DNA from: Firmicutes bacterium AF25-13AC
GTDB lineage: Bacteria; Bacillota; Clostridia; Lachnospirales; Lachnospiraceae
Assembly: GCA_003478935.1 (NCBI GenBank)
Contig: QUFP01000018.1
Coordinates: 16,805 to 80,804 of the forward strand
Direction of reading: 5' to 3'
DNA length: 64,000 bases
Part shown: piece after piece, positions 39,190 through 47,815 of the stretch
Layout of the letters: every line of letters begins with the position of its first letter
Numbering within the stretch: the stretch's first letter is position 1
Made by a program: the position numbers and the translations under genes
Notes under the pieces: generated by a model
Databases searched by the model: none
What the model saw: the letters and a program-made list of their open reading frames with translations, nothing else
What the model was told of the DNA's origin: nothing

Positions 39190-40037
39190 GAAAGAAACAT
39201 GCAGGAATAATACTGACAACTATTTTAGCGGCATCCATATTTGCAGGATGTGGTTCTAAGGCATCAGACAAAAAAGAAGAAGTTACAATCACTGTATTTG
39301 CAGCTAAGAGTCTGAATCAGGTAATGGAGGAACTGATCGCAGAGTTTCAGAAAACACACGAAAATGTAAGTGTACAGGGAAGCTATGACAGCTCAGGAAC
39401 TTTGATGGTTCAGATTGAAGAAGGCGCAGCTTGTGACGTATTTTTCTCAGCAGCAGTTAAGCAGATGAATCAGCTTGATGAGACAGATGGTCTTGTGGTA
39501 GATGGAACACGTCACAATGTTGTAAACAATCAGGTTTGTGTGGTAACTTACAAGGGAAGCAACACCAAGGTAACAGGTCTTAAGGATATTGAAAAGGCTG
39601 GCAGCATTGCGCTTGCAGATGGCTCAGTTCCTGTTGGAAAATATACACGTCAGGCAATGGTAAATTCAGGAATGTTAGAAAAGGCAGATGATGTATCAAA
39701 GATTTCAACAACAGACATTTCAGAAGCACTTGGCGGTGTGGAAATCAATGAATGTGCAAATGTAGGTGTTGTTACGTCAGCAGTGGCAGAGGGATCAAAT
39801 GAGGTAGGAACTGTTTATTATTCCGATACATATGGATTAGAAGATCGTATTGAGATTTTAGAGAAGATTCCTTATGATCTGACAGGAGATGTTATTTATC
39901 CGGTAGCACAAATTCAAAATTCAGAGGCAGATGAGCTTGAGGCATCCACAGCAAAGGAATTTGTCGATTTCTTAATTACAGATGATGCAAAAGAAATTTT
40001 CCAGAAGTATTATTTCGATACTGATGTAGAAGATTAA
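39186..40037 (+). CDS. modA: Molybdate-binding lipoprotein of ABC transporter
   Basis: Encodes 283 residues. Lipoprotein signal with Cys22 (LAASIFAGCGS). The mature region opens VTITVFAAKSLNQVMEEL, the ModA hallmark, followed by GSYDSSGTLMVQIEEGAACDVFFSA and TNxKVTGLKDIE. It captures molybdate or tungstate outside the cell for ModB. It is coupled to xdhC by a four-base overlap. The gap to modB (82 bases) holds no strong hairpin. Confidence 0.96.
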   Translation: MRKKHAGIILTTILAASIFAGCGSKASDKKEEVTITVFAAKSLNQVMEELIAEFQKTHENVSVQGSYDSSGTLMVQIEEGAACDVFFSAAVKQMNQLDETDGLVVDGTRHNVVNNQVCVVTYKGSNTKVTGLKDIEKAGSIALADGSVPVGKYTRQAMVNSGMLEKADDVSKISTTDISEALGGVEINECANVGVVTSAVAEGSNEVGTVYYSDTYGLEDRIEILEKIPYDLTGDVIYPVAQIQNSEADELEASTAKEFVDFLITDDAKEIFQKYYFDTDVED

Positions 40038-40119
40038 AAGTAAATTTCCATGTTCATTTGGTGCATTGCTTCTGTGGACGTGGTACTCTTACTAAATTGA
40101 TGGAAATAATGGTGGCACA

Positions 40120-40824
40120 ATGGAAGAATTGATGGAATTTATGAGAGGGCTTGATTGGAGTCCTTTGCTGATCTCATTAAAGACTGGAGTGGTGGCAACC
40201 ATTCTTTCTTTTTTGGGCGGGATCTTTGCAGCAAGACAGGTAATAAAAGTAGGACCTAAAACAAAAGCAGTATTGGATGGTATTCTTACACTGCCAATGG
40301 TACTGCCGCCAACGGTAGCCGGTTTTTTTCTTTTACTGATTTTTAGTCTGCGCCGTCCATTTGGTGCTGCGCTTTATGAAGGCTGTGGAATTAAGGTCGT
40401 ACAGACTTGGCTTGGCTGCGTGCTTGCAGCAACTGTGATTGCTTTTCCTCTTATGTATAGAAATGCCAGAGCAGCATTTGAGCAGGTAGATGCAAATTTA
40501 ATCTATGCAGCCAGAACACTTGGTATGTCGGAAATGAAAATTTTCTGGAAGGTTGTGATTCCATCGGCGCGTCCAGGAATACTTTCTGGAACGATTTTGA
40601 CATTTGCAAGAGCCATGGGAGAGTATGGAGCTACATCTATGCTTGCAGGAAATATTCCGAAAAAGACAGGAACGATTTCTCAGAAAATTGCGATGGTAAT
40701 TCAAAATGGAGATTACAAGACAGCCGGTTTTTGGGTAATGGTGATCATGGTGATTGCATTTGTCGTTGTGCTGTTAATGAATCTTTTAGGATCAGGAAAA
40801 AACAAACAGAAAAAACAATGGTAA
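40120..40824 (+). CDS. modB: Molybdate ABC transporter permease
   Basis: Encodes 234 residues with five to six membrane helices. The EAA loop is AARTLGMSEMKIFWKVVIPSARPGI. PMVLPPTVAGFFLLL and FARAMGEYGATSMLAGNIP are strongly conserved in ModB. ATG at 40120. It partners ModA and ModC. Confidence 0.96.
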   Translation: MEELMEFMRGLDWSPLLISLKTGVVATILSFLGGIFAARQVIKVGPKTKAVLDGILTLPMVLPPTVAGFFLLLIFSLRRPFGAALYEGCGIKVVQTWLGCVLAATVIAFPLMYRNARAAFEQVDANLIYAARTLGMSEMKIFWKVVIPSARPGILSGTILTFARAMGEYGATSMLAGNIPKKTGTISQKIAMVIQNGDYKTAGFWVMVIMVIAFVVVLLMNLLGSGKNKQKKQW

Positions 40825-40845
40825 TGATAGGGGCAAAAGACAGAT

Positions 40846-41703
40846 ATGTTGCAGGTAACGATAAAAAAGAAACTGGGAAATTTTTTGCTGGATGTGGACT
40901 TTTGCATGGATGGCGGCGTATTTGCAATCCTGGGTGCATCTGGATGCGGAAAAAGTATGACATTAAAATGCATTGCAGGTATTGAGCGTCCTGACGAAGG
41001 AAGAATTGTTTTAAATGACAGAGTGCTGTTTGATTCGAAAAAAAAGATAAATTTGCCGCCTCAAAAAAGGAAAGTCGGATATATGTTTCAGGACTATGCA
41101 TTATTTCCTAACATGAATGTGGTACAAAATATACAGGCAGGAATGGGCAGAAAGCCAGATCAAAAAAAGGTGCAGGAATACATAACAGGTTTTCATCTGA
41201 CAGGTCTTGAAAAACACATGCCAGATCAACTCTCAGGAGGTCAAAAGCAGCGCGTCGCGATGGCCCGTATGTTAGCGGCAGAACCAGAGCTTCTTCTTTT
41301 AGATGAACCATTTGCCGCATTAGACAGCTATCTTAAGTGGAAGATGGAGCAGCAGATGATGGATTTGTTAAAAGATATTCAAAAGCCAGCCTTGTTTGTA
41401 TCGCACAGCAGAGATGAAGTGTATCGCCTTTGCGATACTGTAAGCTGTATCAATCAGGGAAAGATGGAAGTGATTGAGCCGGTAAAAGAATTTTTTAAGA
41501 ATCCAAAGACAAAAACAGCAGCTCTTTTGTCAGGCTGTAAAAATATTTGCAGTGTGGAACTGGTAAAGGATTTAGAGCCGACAGAAACACCGATGCAAGA
41601 TAAATCATTCGGTAAACTTTGGGCAGCAGAATGGGGTGTGGCGTTTGATGTATCAAAGGAAGCACTTACGGCGCGTACTGTTGGAATCAGGCTCATTATC
41701 TGA
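40846..41703 (+). CDS. modC: Molybdate ABC transporter ATP-binding protein
   Basis: Encodes 285 residues. Walker A GASGCGKSM, signature LSGGQKQRVAMARML, Walker B LLLLDEPFAALD and the switch His in ALFVSHSRDEVYRL. The C-terminus is shorter than classical ModC; the TOBE-like region ends at TARTVGIRLII. The stop (41701-41703) overlaps the start of the next small gene. Confidence 0.94.
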   Translation: MLQVTIKKKLGNFLLDVDFCMDGGVFAILGASGCGKSMTLKCIAGIERPDEGRIVLNDRVLFDSKKKINLPPQKRKVGYMFQDYALFPNMNVVQNIQAGMGRKPDQKKVQEYITGFHLTGLEKHMPDQLSGGQKQRVAMARMLAAEPELLLLDEPFAALDSYLKWKMEQQMMDLLKDIQKPALFVSHSRDEVYRLCDTVSCINQGKMEVIEPVKEFFKNPKTKTAALLSGCKNICSVELVKDLEPTETPMQDKSFGKLWAAEWGVAFDVSKEALTARTVGIRLII

Positions 41704-41921
41704 TGCAAAAAAAGCCAAAAGAAGGTCATATAACTGAATTGACAGTTGGCGAATACAGGATATTAGAGGATCCATTTGAGTGGAATATTTCATTTAGAAA
41801 AGATGAGAACTGTGAGTGGCTGCAGTGGAAGATCAGTAAAAGTGACTGGAATCCTTCTGTGGGAGTGCCAAAAGTGCTTTACGCAAGAGAGGAAGATCTG
41901 CTATTATTAGATAGAGAATAA
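41703..41921 (+). CDS. Small protein coupled to modC, unknown function
   Basis: Encodes 72 residues, starting in the modC stop (TGATG). It is acidic and rich in Trp (EDPFEWNISF, EWLQWKISKSDWNPSVG). No Cys pair, signal or membrane segment is seen. The frame coupling and lack of a gap suggest a real gene of the operon, perhaps a modC partner, but I do not recognise the family. Confidence 0.6.
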   Translation: MQKKPKEGHITELTVGEYRILEDPFEWNISFRKDENCEWLQWKISKSDWNPSVGVPKVLYAREEDLLLLDRE

Positions 41922-41945
41922 ATAGCAGTAAGCAGAGGTATGTAT

Positions 41946-42782
41946 ATGAGAAATAAAAAAAATATAATCAAGGCTTCATCAGCACAGCTTCAAGAATTAG
42001 AATGGTATGTTGGAAATAAAGAAGTGCATCTTCTTCGTTATTATGAGCCAGAGCCAGGCATTTTTATTGCAGAAAGCAAAAATGTTATTGATATTGCTCT
42101 TCGCAAAGGCTACGAGCCGCTAAGTGTTGTCTGTACTGAAAAAATGGAAAACGATGAGATTTTAGATCGTGTGGGAGAGGCACCTATTTACATAGTAGAT
42201 CCAGAGGATGCCAAAAGAGAGTTTGGCTATGTATTGACAGGTGGAATTTCATGCGCGATGCGAAGAAAAGAAAATTTTGATTATAAAAAAGTGCTTGAAA
42301 ATGCAAAGCGTATTGTTGTGCTTGAGGATGTAGAAAATCCAACAAACATCGGTGCAATCTTTAGAAGTGCCGCAGCATTTGGCATAGACGCTGTATTATT
42401 GTCACCAGCCTGTGTAGATCCGTTTTATCGCCGTGCAATGCGTGTAAGTGTAGGAAATGCACTTCTTGTTCCATGGGCTTATATTGGAAGCAGTGAGGCA
42501 AAATGGAAGGAAGAGGGCATTGGATGGCTGAAGGAGGAAGGCTTTCAGACAGTTGCAATGGCACTTCGTTCAGATAATATTCGAATTGATGATCCAGTTT
42601 TAAAACAAAAAGATCGACTCGCAATCATCATGGGAAACGAAGGACAGGGACTTGCAGAGTCCACAATCAATGCAGCTGATTATGTAGCTAAAATTCCAAT
42701 GATGAACGGAGTCGATTCTCTTAATGTAGCAGTCGCAGCCGGACTAGCAATGTGGGAAATCACCCAACACCGAAATCAGTGA
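41946..42782 (+). CDS. SpoU-family RNA methyltransferase (TrmH-like)
   Basis: Encodes 278 residues. I prefer the ATG at 41946 because AGCAGAGG is too close to the ATG at 41940. A substrate-binding N-terminal domain precedes the SPOUT knot with three motifs: NPTNIGAIFRSAAAFGIDAVLL, AIIMGNEGQGLAE and DSLNVAVAAGLAMWE. It methylates 2'-O ribose in rRNA or tRNA; the exact site cannot be told. The last 23 bases overlap the convergent queL gene. Confidence 0.93.
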   Translation: MRNKKNIIKASSAQLQELEWYVGNKEVHLLRYYEPEPGIFIAESKNVIDIALRKGYEPLSVVCTEKMENDEILDRVGEAPIYIVDPEDAKREFGYVLTGGISCAMRRKENFDYKKVLENAKRIVVLEDVENPTNIGAIFRSAAAFGIDAVLLSPACVDPFYRRAMRVSVGNALLVPWAYIGSSEAKWKEEGIGWLKEEGFQTVAMALRSDNIRIDDPVLKQKDRLAIIMGNEGQGLAESTINAADYVAKIPMMNGVDSLNVAVAAGLAMWEITQHRNQ

Positions 42783-43458
42783 TATCGTATAATACTTCAA
42801 CAGAAGGATCGTCAAGCAGCCAGTTATATTCCTTCATAAACCAGCGAACAAGCTCTTCATCACGTTTGATTGGTGTAGTATTATTGTTGTATACATTTAC
42901 TGTTCCAAGCTTAAAATAGCGCTTTAGGCAGTCAATGTCGTGCGCGATCATTTCCTTTGTCTGCCCCTTTATGCCGACCATAAGACATGGAGAGTCAAAA
43001 TATTTGGCTACCTCTTCAGGTGACTGAAAGTCGGCATGCTTATTAAGAACATGCTCACGAAAATCGCGGTCAAATGTCTCTACGCCAATCTTAAAAATGA
43101 TTGGCACTGGCATGCGGCTTCGCATTGCAGCGAGGTGCTTTCTATACATCCAGTGCGATTCAAAAAAGAGCTTATGGATGTTTTTTGTTTTTATTACATT
43201 TTCAATATCATCAAGTGTCTGCTTTGGAAGTTCAAAGCAGCTTCCTGAATTGATGACCTCTAAAACACCAAATTCGCCGGTGACTTGATCTAAAATGCTT
43301 TTATTTAATGAAATCATAGCTGCTTCATCATGTCCGTTGTCTTCGATATAATCACAAAATGTGCATTTTCCCCAAGCACATGGAAAAGCACGCAGCAGAC
43401 AAATTTCACGGTTATTTTTATCAGTAATTTTACTGTAGCGTTCAACAGGGATTCCCAT
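42760..43458 (-). CDS. queL: Radical SAM queuine lyase
   Basis: Encodes 232 residues. The cluster motif is C27-X4-C32-X2-C35 (FPCAWGKCTFCDY), one residue longer than the classical CX3CX2C. It is small for a radical SAM enzyme. It is third in a queK-queT-queL operon controlled by a preQ1 riboswitch. In Clostridioides difficile a radical SAM enzyme in this context converts queuine to preQ1, and I assign this gene on context plus radical SAM features. Ribosome site AAGGAG precedes the ATG. It converges on the SpoU gene. Confidence 0.82.
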   Translation of the reverse strand: MGIPVERYSKITDKNNREICLLRAFPCAWGKCTFCDYIEDNGHDEAAMISLNKSILDQVTGEFGVLEVINSGSCFELPKQTLDDIENVIKTKNIHKLFFESHWMYRKHLAAMRSRMPVPIIFKIGVETFDRDFREHVLNKHADFQSPEEVAKYFDSPCLMVGIKGQTKEMIAHDIDCLKRYFKLGTVNVYNNNTTPIKRDEELVRWFMKEYNWLLDDPSVEVLYDITDFGVG

Positions 43459-43474
43459 AAATTTCTCCTTATAT

Positions 43475-43617
43475 GTAACTATTCAGAGCCATGCAAAATT
43501 GCTTTCTGTGAATGCTTGCATTCAGACAGAATAGCAATTTTATATGGCGAGGTAACCACATGAGCAAAATAGAAGCATCGAAGATGCGATTTTGCGAATG
43601 GGGTTCTGAATAGTTAC
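43475..43617. mobile_element. MITE-like element with 16-base terminal inverted repeats
   Basis: GTAACTATTCAGAGCC (43475-43490) and GGTTCTGAATAGTTAC (43602-43617) are inverted at 15 of 16 positions and bound a 143-base element between queT and queL. Inside are two nested hairpins, one from AAAATTGCT/AGCAATTTT and one from GCAAAAT-GCATC/GATGC-ATTTTGC. There is no coding frame. The right end recurs at 22272-22300. Confidence 0.65.
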
Positions 43618-43629
43618 CCGTATATTACA

Positions 43630-44265
43630 TTAATTCGCGGCAAGGCGCTGCTTAATAGAAACAGGAAGCACGCGAACCATTGCCATGACAAGCGCAAGAC
43701 TTACTGCGCGGTCACAAAAATCAGTTAAAAACTGAACAAGAATGATGCTTGCTGTCAGTCCAAGCGGTGTCTTTGCAGCCAGAAACTGAACAAGAATTGC
43801 AGAGCCAGATGAGGTCACTCCGCCAAAAAGAACTGTGCAGATAAAAGCGCTGACAACTGTTCCTGGAAGAGAGATCATAAAGGCACGTCCTATCATGATT
43901 GCGGCATCCTTAACGGTACTTATATGGCCGAGTGACAAAATGCGCTGAAGCTTAGCACCGCCGCGAAGACCTGAAAAACCTGTATGAGCAAGACCGCTCA
44001 TAAAACCAACGATCATGCCGACAGGTGCAAAATACAGTGAGTAAATATCACCAGTAAAAGCCATGATCAGACCACCAAGCAGACCAGGGATTAAGCCGCA
44101 CCATGGTCCAAGCATGGCACCGATCATGATGGTTCCGATGCTGTCTAAATAAATTGGAAGACGAAGAGCAAGCGCAATCTGTCCGCCTATTACATTCATA
44201 ACAATTGCCAGTGCAATCAAACAAATCTGATAAGTTCCAAGTTTTCTTCTATTATTATTTTCCAT
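43630..44265 (-). CDS. queT: ECF transporter substrate-binding S component for queuosine precursor
   Basis: Encodes 211 residues with about six membrane helices and the S-component style helices (TYQICLIALAIVMNVIGGQI, SIGTIMIGAMLGPWCGLIPGLLGG). Energy would come from shared EcfA/EcfT elsewhere. It lies between queK and queL under the preQ1 riboswitch, so it most likely imports queuine or another queuosine precursor, as reported for gut Clostridia. ATG after AAGAGG. Confidence 0.86.
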   Translation of the reverse strand: MENNNRRKLGTYQICLIALAIVMNVIGGQIALALRLPIYLDSIGTIMIGAMLGPWCGLIPGLLGGLIMAFTGDIYSLYFAPVGMIVGFMSGLAHTGFSGLRGGAKLQRILSLGHISTVKDAAIMIGRAFMISLPGTVVSAFICTVLFGGVTSSGSAILVQFLAAKTPLGLTASIILVQFLTDFCDRAVSLALVMAMVRVLPVSIKQRLAAN

Positions 44266-44338
44266 TTCAAATACCTCTTTTTTATATAAGTTTTTGTATT
44301 ACAGTTTTGATTACATTAATTTGATAAAATGATACAAG

Positions 44339-45340
44339 TTACGAATTAATACGTACCTGCTTTGGACTTCGCACCATATCGGATAGAAGATCAAGCTCAT
44401 CAGGAGTCTTATTAAGCAGGCGCGAGAAAAAGAAGGTAAAGAAACGGACAGGATCAGTCTGTGTCAACACCACGCTATTAGATTCCTTTTTATAGAAATT
44501 CATAGAGTCAACAACTGTTTGACCGATGCTTATGCCTCCTGTTTCAACAGCTGTGTAAGCATCAAAACCACTGCAAATTGAATGATCAGCAAAATAGGCA
44601 ACCGCAAGAGGATCATTGATGACGCATCCAATCATATGCTCCCATTCCCAATGAAAATCAAGGTAGAATTTAGTGATAGCCTCAACAAATGAGCCAGTTT
44701 TGCTGTCGAGACGCTTTAAATAAGAGATAAGATCTGGTGTAAGAACGATCTGTCTTGTCACGTCGAGGCCAACCATATGGATAAGACGCTTTTGTCTGGC
44801 AGCCGTCTCATAGACAAGCGCAGCAGCATCAGGATCTGCCCAGTAGTTATACTCAGCGACAGGAGAACAATTGCCGTGACTCTTAAAAGCACCGCCCATA
44901 GATACCAGTTCATCAATTGCAGCAAATGCTGCAGGATTTTTCTGGATGAGACGTGCAAGATTTGTCATCGGACCAAGTGCGATGACGCTGCAGTGCGTGT
45001 TAAGAATCGTTTCCTCAAGAAATGAGACGGCATCAGTGTGGAAAGAAAAGTTTTCCACTGGCTCAAGAAAGCTTTCGCCTAAGCCGTCAGCGCCGTGTGT
45101 GTCAAGCGCGTTTACATAGTCGCGCTTTAGTGGTGTGCGTTCACCAGTAAAAATTGGAATGTCAAGGCGATTCATTTGACGAAGCACCTTTGCAGCATTG
45201 CCTGCCCCCATTTCAGTCGGGGAATTTCCACAGACAATTGTGATTCCAAGCACCTCAATCTGATCGCAGGAGAGGGCAAGCATGATCGCAAGGCTGTCGT
45301 CGATGCCTGGATCACAGTCGATAATTACTTTTTTTCGCAT
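44339..45340 (-). CDS. queK: Queuosine nucleosidase, inosine-uridine hydrolase family
   Basis: Encodes 333 residues. The IUNH metal motif is IIDCDPGIDDS (Asp8, Asp10, Asp14, Asp15), followed by ITIVCGNSPTEMGAGNA. The start at 45340 has AGAAAGGAAC upstream; a longer frame from 45367 lies in the riboswitch terminator. Other IUNH enzymes split inosine or uridine, but placement directly after a preQ1 riboswitch and before queT/queL points to hydrolysis of queuosine to queuine. Confidence 0.86.
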   Translation of the reverse strand: MRKKVIIDCDPGIDDSLAIMLALSCDQIEVLGITIVCGNSPTEMGAGNAAKVLRQMNRLDIPIFTGERTPLKRDYVNALDTHGADGLGESFLEPVENFSFHTDAVSFLEETILNTHCSVIALGPMTNLARLIQKNPAAFAAIDELVSMGGAFKSHGNCSPVAEYNYWADPDAAALVYETAARQKRLIHMVGLDVTRQIVLTPDLISYLKRLDSKTGSFVEAITKFYLDFHWEWEHMIGCVINDPLAVAYFADHSICSGFDAYTAVETGGISIGQTVVDSMNFYKKESNSVVLTQTDPVRFFTFFFSRLLNKTPDELDLLSDMVRSPKQVRINS

Positions 45341-45374
45341 AATAAGCTGTTCCTTTCTTTTGCGCAAAAGTCAG

Positions 45375-45437
45375 CAAAAAAAGCGCTGCCTTCGCACGAA
45401 TTTGAACACCTCAAAAACTATAGCGAAAACAGCGCTC
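45375..45437 (-). terminator. Riboswitch-controlled terminator upstream of queK
   Basis: On the minus strand AGCGCTGTTTTCGC pairs with GCGAAGGCAGCGCT, followed by TTTTTTT. It lies between the preQ1 aptamer and queK and forms the expression platform. Confidence 0.75.
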
Positions 45438-45459
45438 TTAAAAAAGAACGCTTCATCAG

Positions 45460-45496
45460 CCTAGTTTTTTATACTGGGAGGGTTTCGAACCAGTAG
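45460..45496 (-). promoter_or_regulatory. preQ1-I riboswitch aptamer
   Basis: On the minus strand: ACTGG (45494-45490), the loop TTCGAAACCCTC, CCAGT (45477-45473), and then AAAAAACTAG (45470-45461). This is the compact H-type pseudoknot of class I preQ1 riboswitches (GGTTC, CCC, A-rich tail pairing). Ligand binding should favour the terminator downstream and reduce queKTL transcription. Confidence 0.9.
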
Positions 45497-45514
45497 GCAA
45501 ATAGCCTGTGCCCT

Positions 45515-45543
45515 ATTATACTGACAAAGTTCGGATTTGTCCA
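45515..45543 (-). promoter_or_regulatory. Sigma-A promoter of the queK-queT-queL operon
   Basis: On the minus strand TGGACA (45543-45538) and TATAAT (45520-45515) with a 17-base spacer, about 20 bases before the aptamer. It overlaps the last codons of the AraC gene. Confidence 0.65.
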
Positions 45544-46385
45544 GTTTTTTTGCAGCGATATTCACCGGGAGTCATTTTTGTATAGCGGCGAAAGACTTTA
45601 GCGAAATAATTGCCATTTGCAAAACCGTTTTTGACAGCAATGACTTCTATAGTGTCATTGCTTCCAAGAAGATCATTCATGGCAGACTGAATACGCATTC
45701 TATTTAAATATTGAACAGGAGCAATGCCCCATTCGCTGTGAAAAGAGCGGGACAGATGCTCAGAAGAAATATGGAGACGTTTTGCCACCTCATCAATACC
45801 GCCAATGGTTGCAAATTCCTTTTCCATTAAAAGAGCTGCCTGACTGGCAGTGCTTTCAGTGTGAAAAGCAGCTGGATGAAGAACATGACGAAGCAGTCCG
45901 CAGAGAAAGCCGTATAAAAATTCACCGCCCTCATATGGCTGCAAATGACCGCCGCTAATCATGCGTGTATGAAGAGCAAGCGCCTTTTGAATGCAGCTTG
46001 TCTGCGCGTCAATTGAAATAATACCGCCGCAGTGTTGCGTAAGCTTTTCAAAAAAAGGAAAAACAGCGCTTCCATCGAAATGAAGATAGAGAAAATCCCA
46101 TGGTTTATCAGCTTTTTCAGGAAGATAATAGCAGCTTTTTTCGGGAATCACAGCAAAAAAGGCTGTGCCAGGAGTAAGAAAAATAGTTTTGCCATTAGAT
46201 TTATAAGCGCCGCACCCAGACAGTGTATATTGAAAAAGATAACCGTGATAATTGGAGCGGCAGCTGTTATCAAAAAAGTAGTCTTCCTTATAGCGGCTTT
46301 CAATTCCACCGTCAAGAAGAACCATTGGTTCATCTGGCAAGCTTTCAAGATTTAATACACCAAATACGCCTTTTGTATAGTACAT
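45516..46385 (-). CDS. AraC-family transcriptional regulator next to GH27
   Basis: Encodes 289 residues from the ATG at 46385. An N-terminal cupin-like sugar-binding domain (YLFQYTLSGCGAYKSNGKTIFLTPG, DFLYLHFDG) and C-terminal AraC helix-turn-helix domain (RLHISSEHLSRSFHSEWG, NGFANGNYFAKVFRRYTKMTPGEY). It is divergent from a GH27 gene, so it probably activates it in response to a galactoside. Confidence 0.92.
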   Translation of the reverse strand: MYYTKGVFGVLNLESLPDEPMVLLDGGIESRYKEDYFFDNSCRSNYHGYLFQYTLSGCGAYKSNGKTIFLTPGTAFFAVIPEKSCYYLPEKADKPWDFLYLHFDGSAVFPFFEKLTQHCGGIISIDAQTSCIQKALALHTRMISGGHLQPYEGGEFLYGFLCGLLRHVLHPAAFHTESTASQAALLMEKEFATIGGIDEVAKRLHISSEHLSRSFHSEWGIAPVQYLNRMRIQSAMNDLLGSNDTIEVIAVKNGFANGNYFAKVFRRYTKMTPGEYRCKKTGQIRTLSV

Positions 46386-46484
46386 CAAAAAATTACCCTT
46401 TCATATCAAGATTGTATTCTTTTATTTTTACATGAAGTGATTATAATAAAAAGTAAGAAAATACACAATAGTAAGGAGGATATC

Positions 46485-47801
46485 ATGAACAAGAATGATT
46501 ATGCACCGATTGCACCTATGGGCTGGAACAGCTATGACTATTATGACACTACAGTAAATGAAGAGCAGGTAAGAGCAAATGCTGCTTACTTGGCAGAGCA
46601 CTTAAAGGATGCCGGCTACGAGTATGTAGTAGTTGATATTGAGTGGTACGCAAAGAAGGCAGGCTCACAGAGAAATACTTACCAGTATATTCCATATTCT
46701 GATTTGGCAATTGACGAATATTCACGCTTACAGCCAGATCCAGAGCGTTTCCCATCATCGGCAGATGGCACGGGCTTTAAGGCACTTGCAGATTATGTAC
46801 ATAGCCTTGGCTTGAAGTTTGGTATTCACATCATGCGTGGTATTCCAAGAATTGCTGCACATACACATATGGCAGTAAAGAAAACTGACTGGACTGCAAA
46901 CCAAATTGCTGATCCAAGCTCCATCTGTGGCTGGAATCCAGATATGTACGGTGTGAGAAATTGCGAGGCAGGACAGGCATATTATGATTCTTTGCTTGAA
47001 ATGTATGCTGAGTGGGGAGTTGATTTCATCAAATGTGATGATATTTGCAACACAAATATTTACCCGCACAATCCATATTCTGCATCTCATGAGGTTGAAA
47101 TGCTTGCAAAGGCAATCAAAAAGTGTGGAAGAAGTGTTGTATTGTCTCTGTCACCGGGACCAGCACTTATCGAGAAGGCATGGCACTATGAGAATAATGC
47201 CAACATGTGGAGAATCACAGATGATTTCTGGGATGATTGGAAGCTTTTGAAAAACATGTTTGAGCGCTGTGAACTGTGGCAGAATCAGGTATCAAGAGGC
47301 AATTATCCAGATTGTGATATGCTTCCTATTGGAAAGCTAGGCAAAGGTTTTGGCGAAGAACGTGACACACGTTTTACAAAGGACGAGCAGCGCACAATGA
47401 TGACACTTTGGTGTCTGTTTGGTTCACCGCTTATGATCGGTGCAGAGCTGACAAAGCTTGACGAGTGGACACTTGGTCTTTTAACAAACAAAAAGGTGCT
47501 TTCAATGCTGACACCAGACTGCAAGCCACACCAGATCGCAAGAGACGACAATCAGGCAGCATGGTCTGCACATAACGAAAAGACAGGTCAAACCTATGTT
47601 GCATTGTTTAACCTGTCTGAAGAAGTACAAATTGTAAATGCCGACATTGAAAGTATCATTGGGGTAGACGGCAGATGTCTATTCGAGCCAGACGCAGGAC
47701 TTTCCTTAGAAGAGCTGTGGACAGGCAAGGTAGACAGCGCAGAAACAGCAGTAAGTGCAGAGCTAGCACCGCATAGCTGTGTTGTATATGAGGTAAAGTA
47801 A
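46485..47801 (+). CDS. Alpha-galactosidase-like glycosidase, GH27
   Basis: Encodes 438 residues. The GH27 opening APMGWNSYDYYDTTVNEEQ is clear, followed by YEYVVVDIEWY and VDFIKCDDI, where the nucleophile Asp is in KCDD. The C-terminus GDGR and LAPHSCVVYEVK is the beta-sandwich end of GH27/GH36. No signal peptide, so it acts in the cytoplasm on imported alpha-galactosides. ATG at 46485 after AAGGAGG. It could also be an alpha-N-acetylgalactosaminidase. Confidence 0.9.
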   Translation: MNKNDYAPIAPMGWNSYDYYDTTVNEEQVRANAAYLAEHLKDAGYEYVVVDIEWYAKKAGSQRNTYQYIPYSDLAIDEYSRLQPDPERFPSSADGTGFKALADYVHSLGLKFGIHIMRGIPRIAAHTHMAVKKTDWTANQIADPSSICGWNPDMYGVRNCEAGQAYYDSLLEMYAEWGVDFIKCDDICNTNIYPHNPYSASHEVEMLAKAIKKCGRSVVLSLSPGPALIEKAWHYENNANMWRITDDFWDDWKLLKNMFERCELWQNQVSRGNYPDCDMLPIGKLGKGFGEERDTRFTKDEQRTMMTLWCLFGSPLMIGAELTKLDEWTLGLLTNKKVLSMLTPDCKPHQIARDDNQAAWSAHNEKTGQTYVALFNLSEEVQIVNADIESIIGVDGRCLFEPDAGLSLEELWTGKVDSAETAVSAELAPHSCVVYEVK

Positions 47802-47815
47802 TAAAATAGTGGTAA

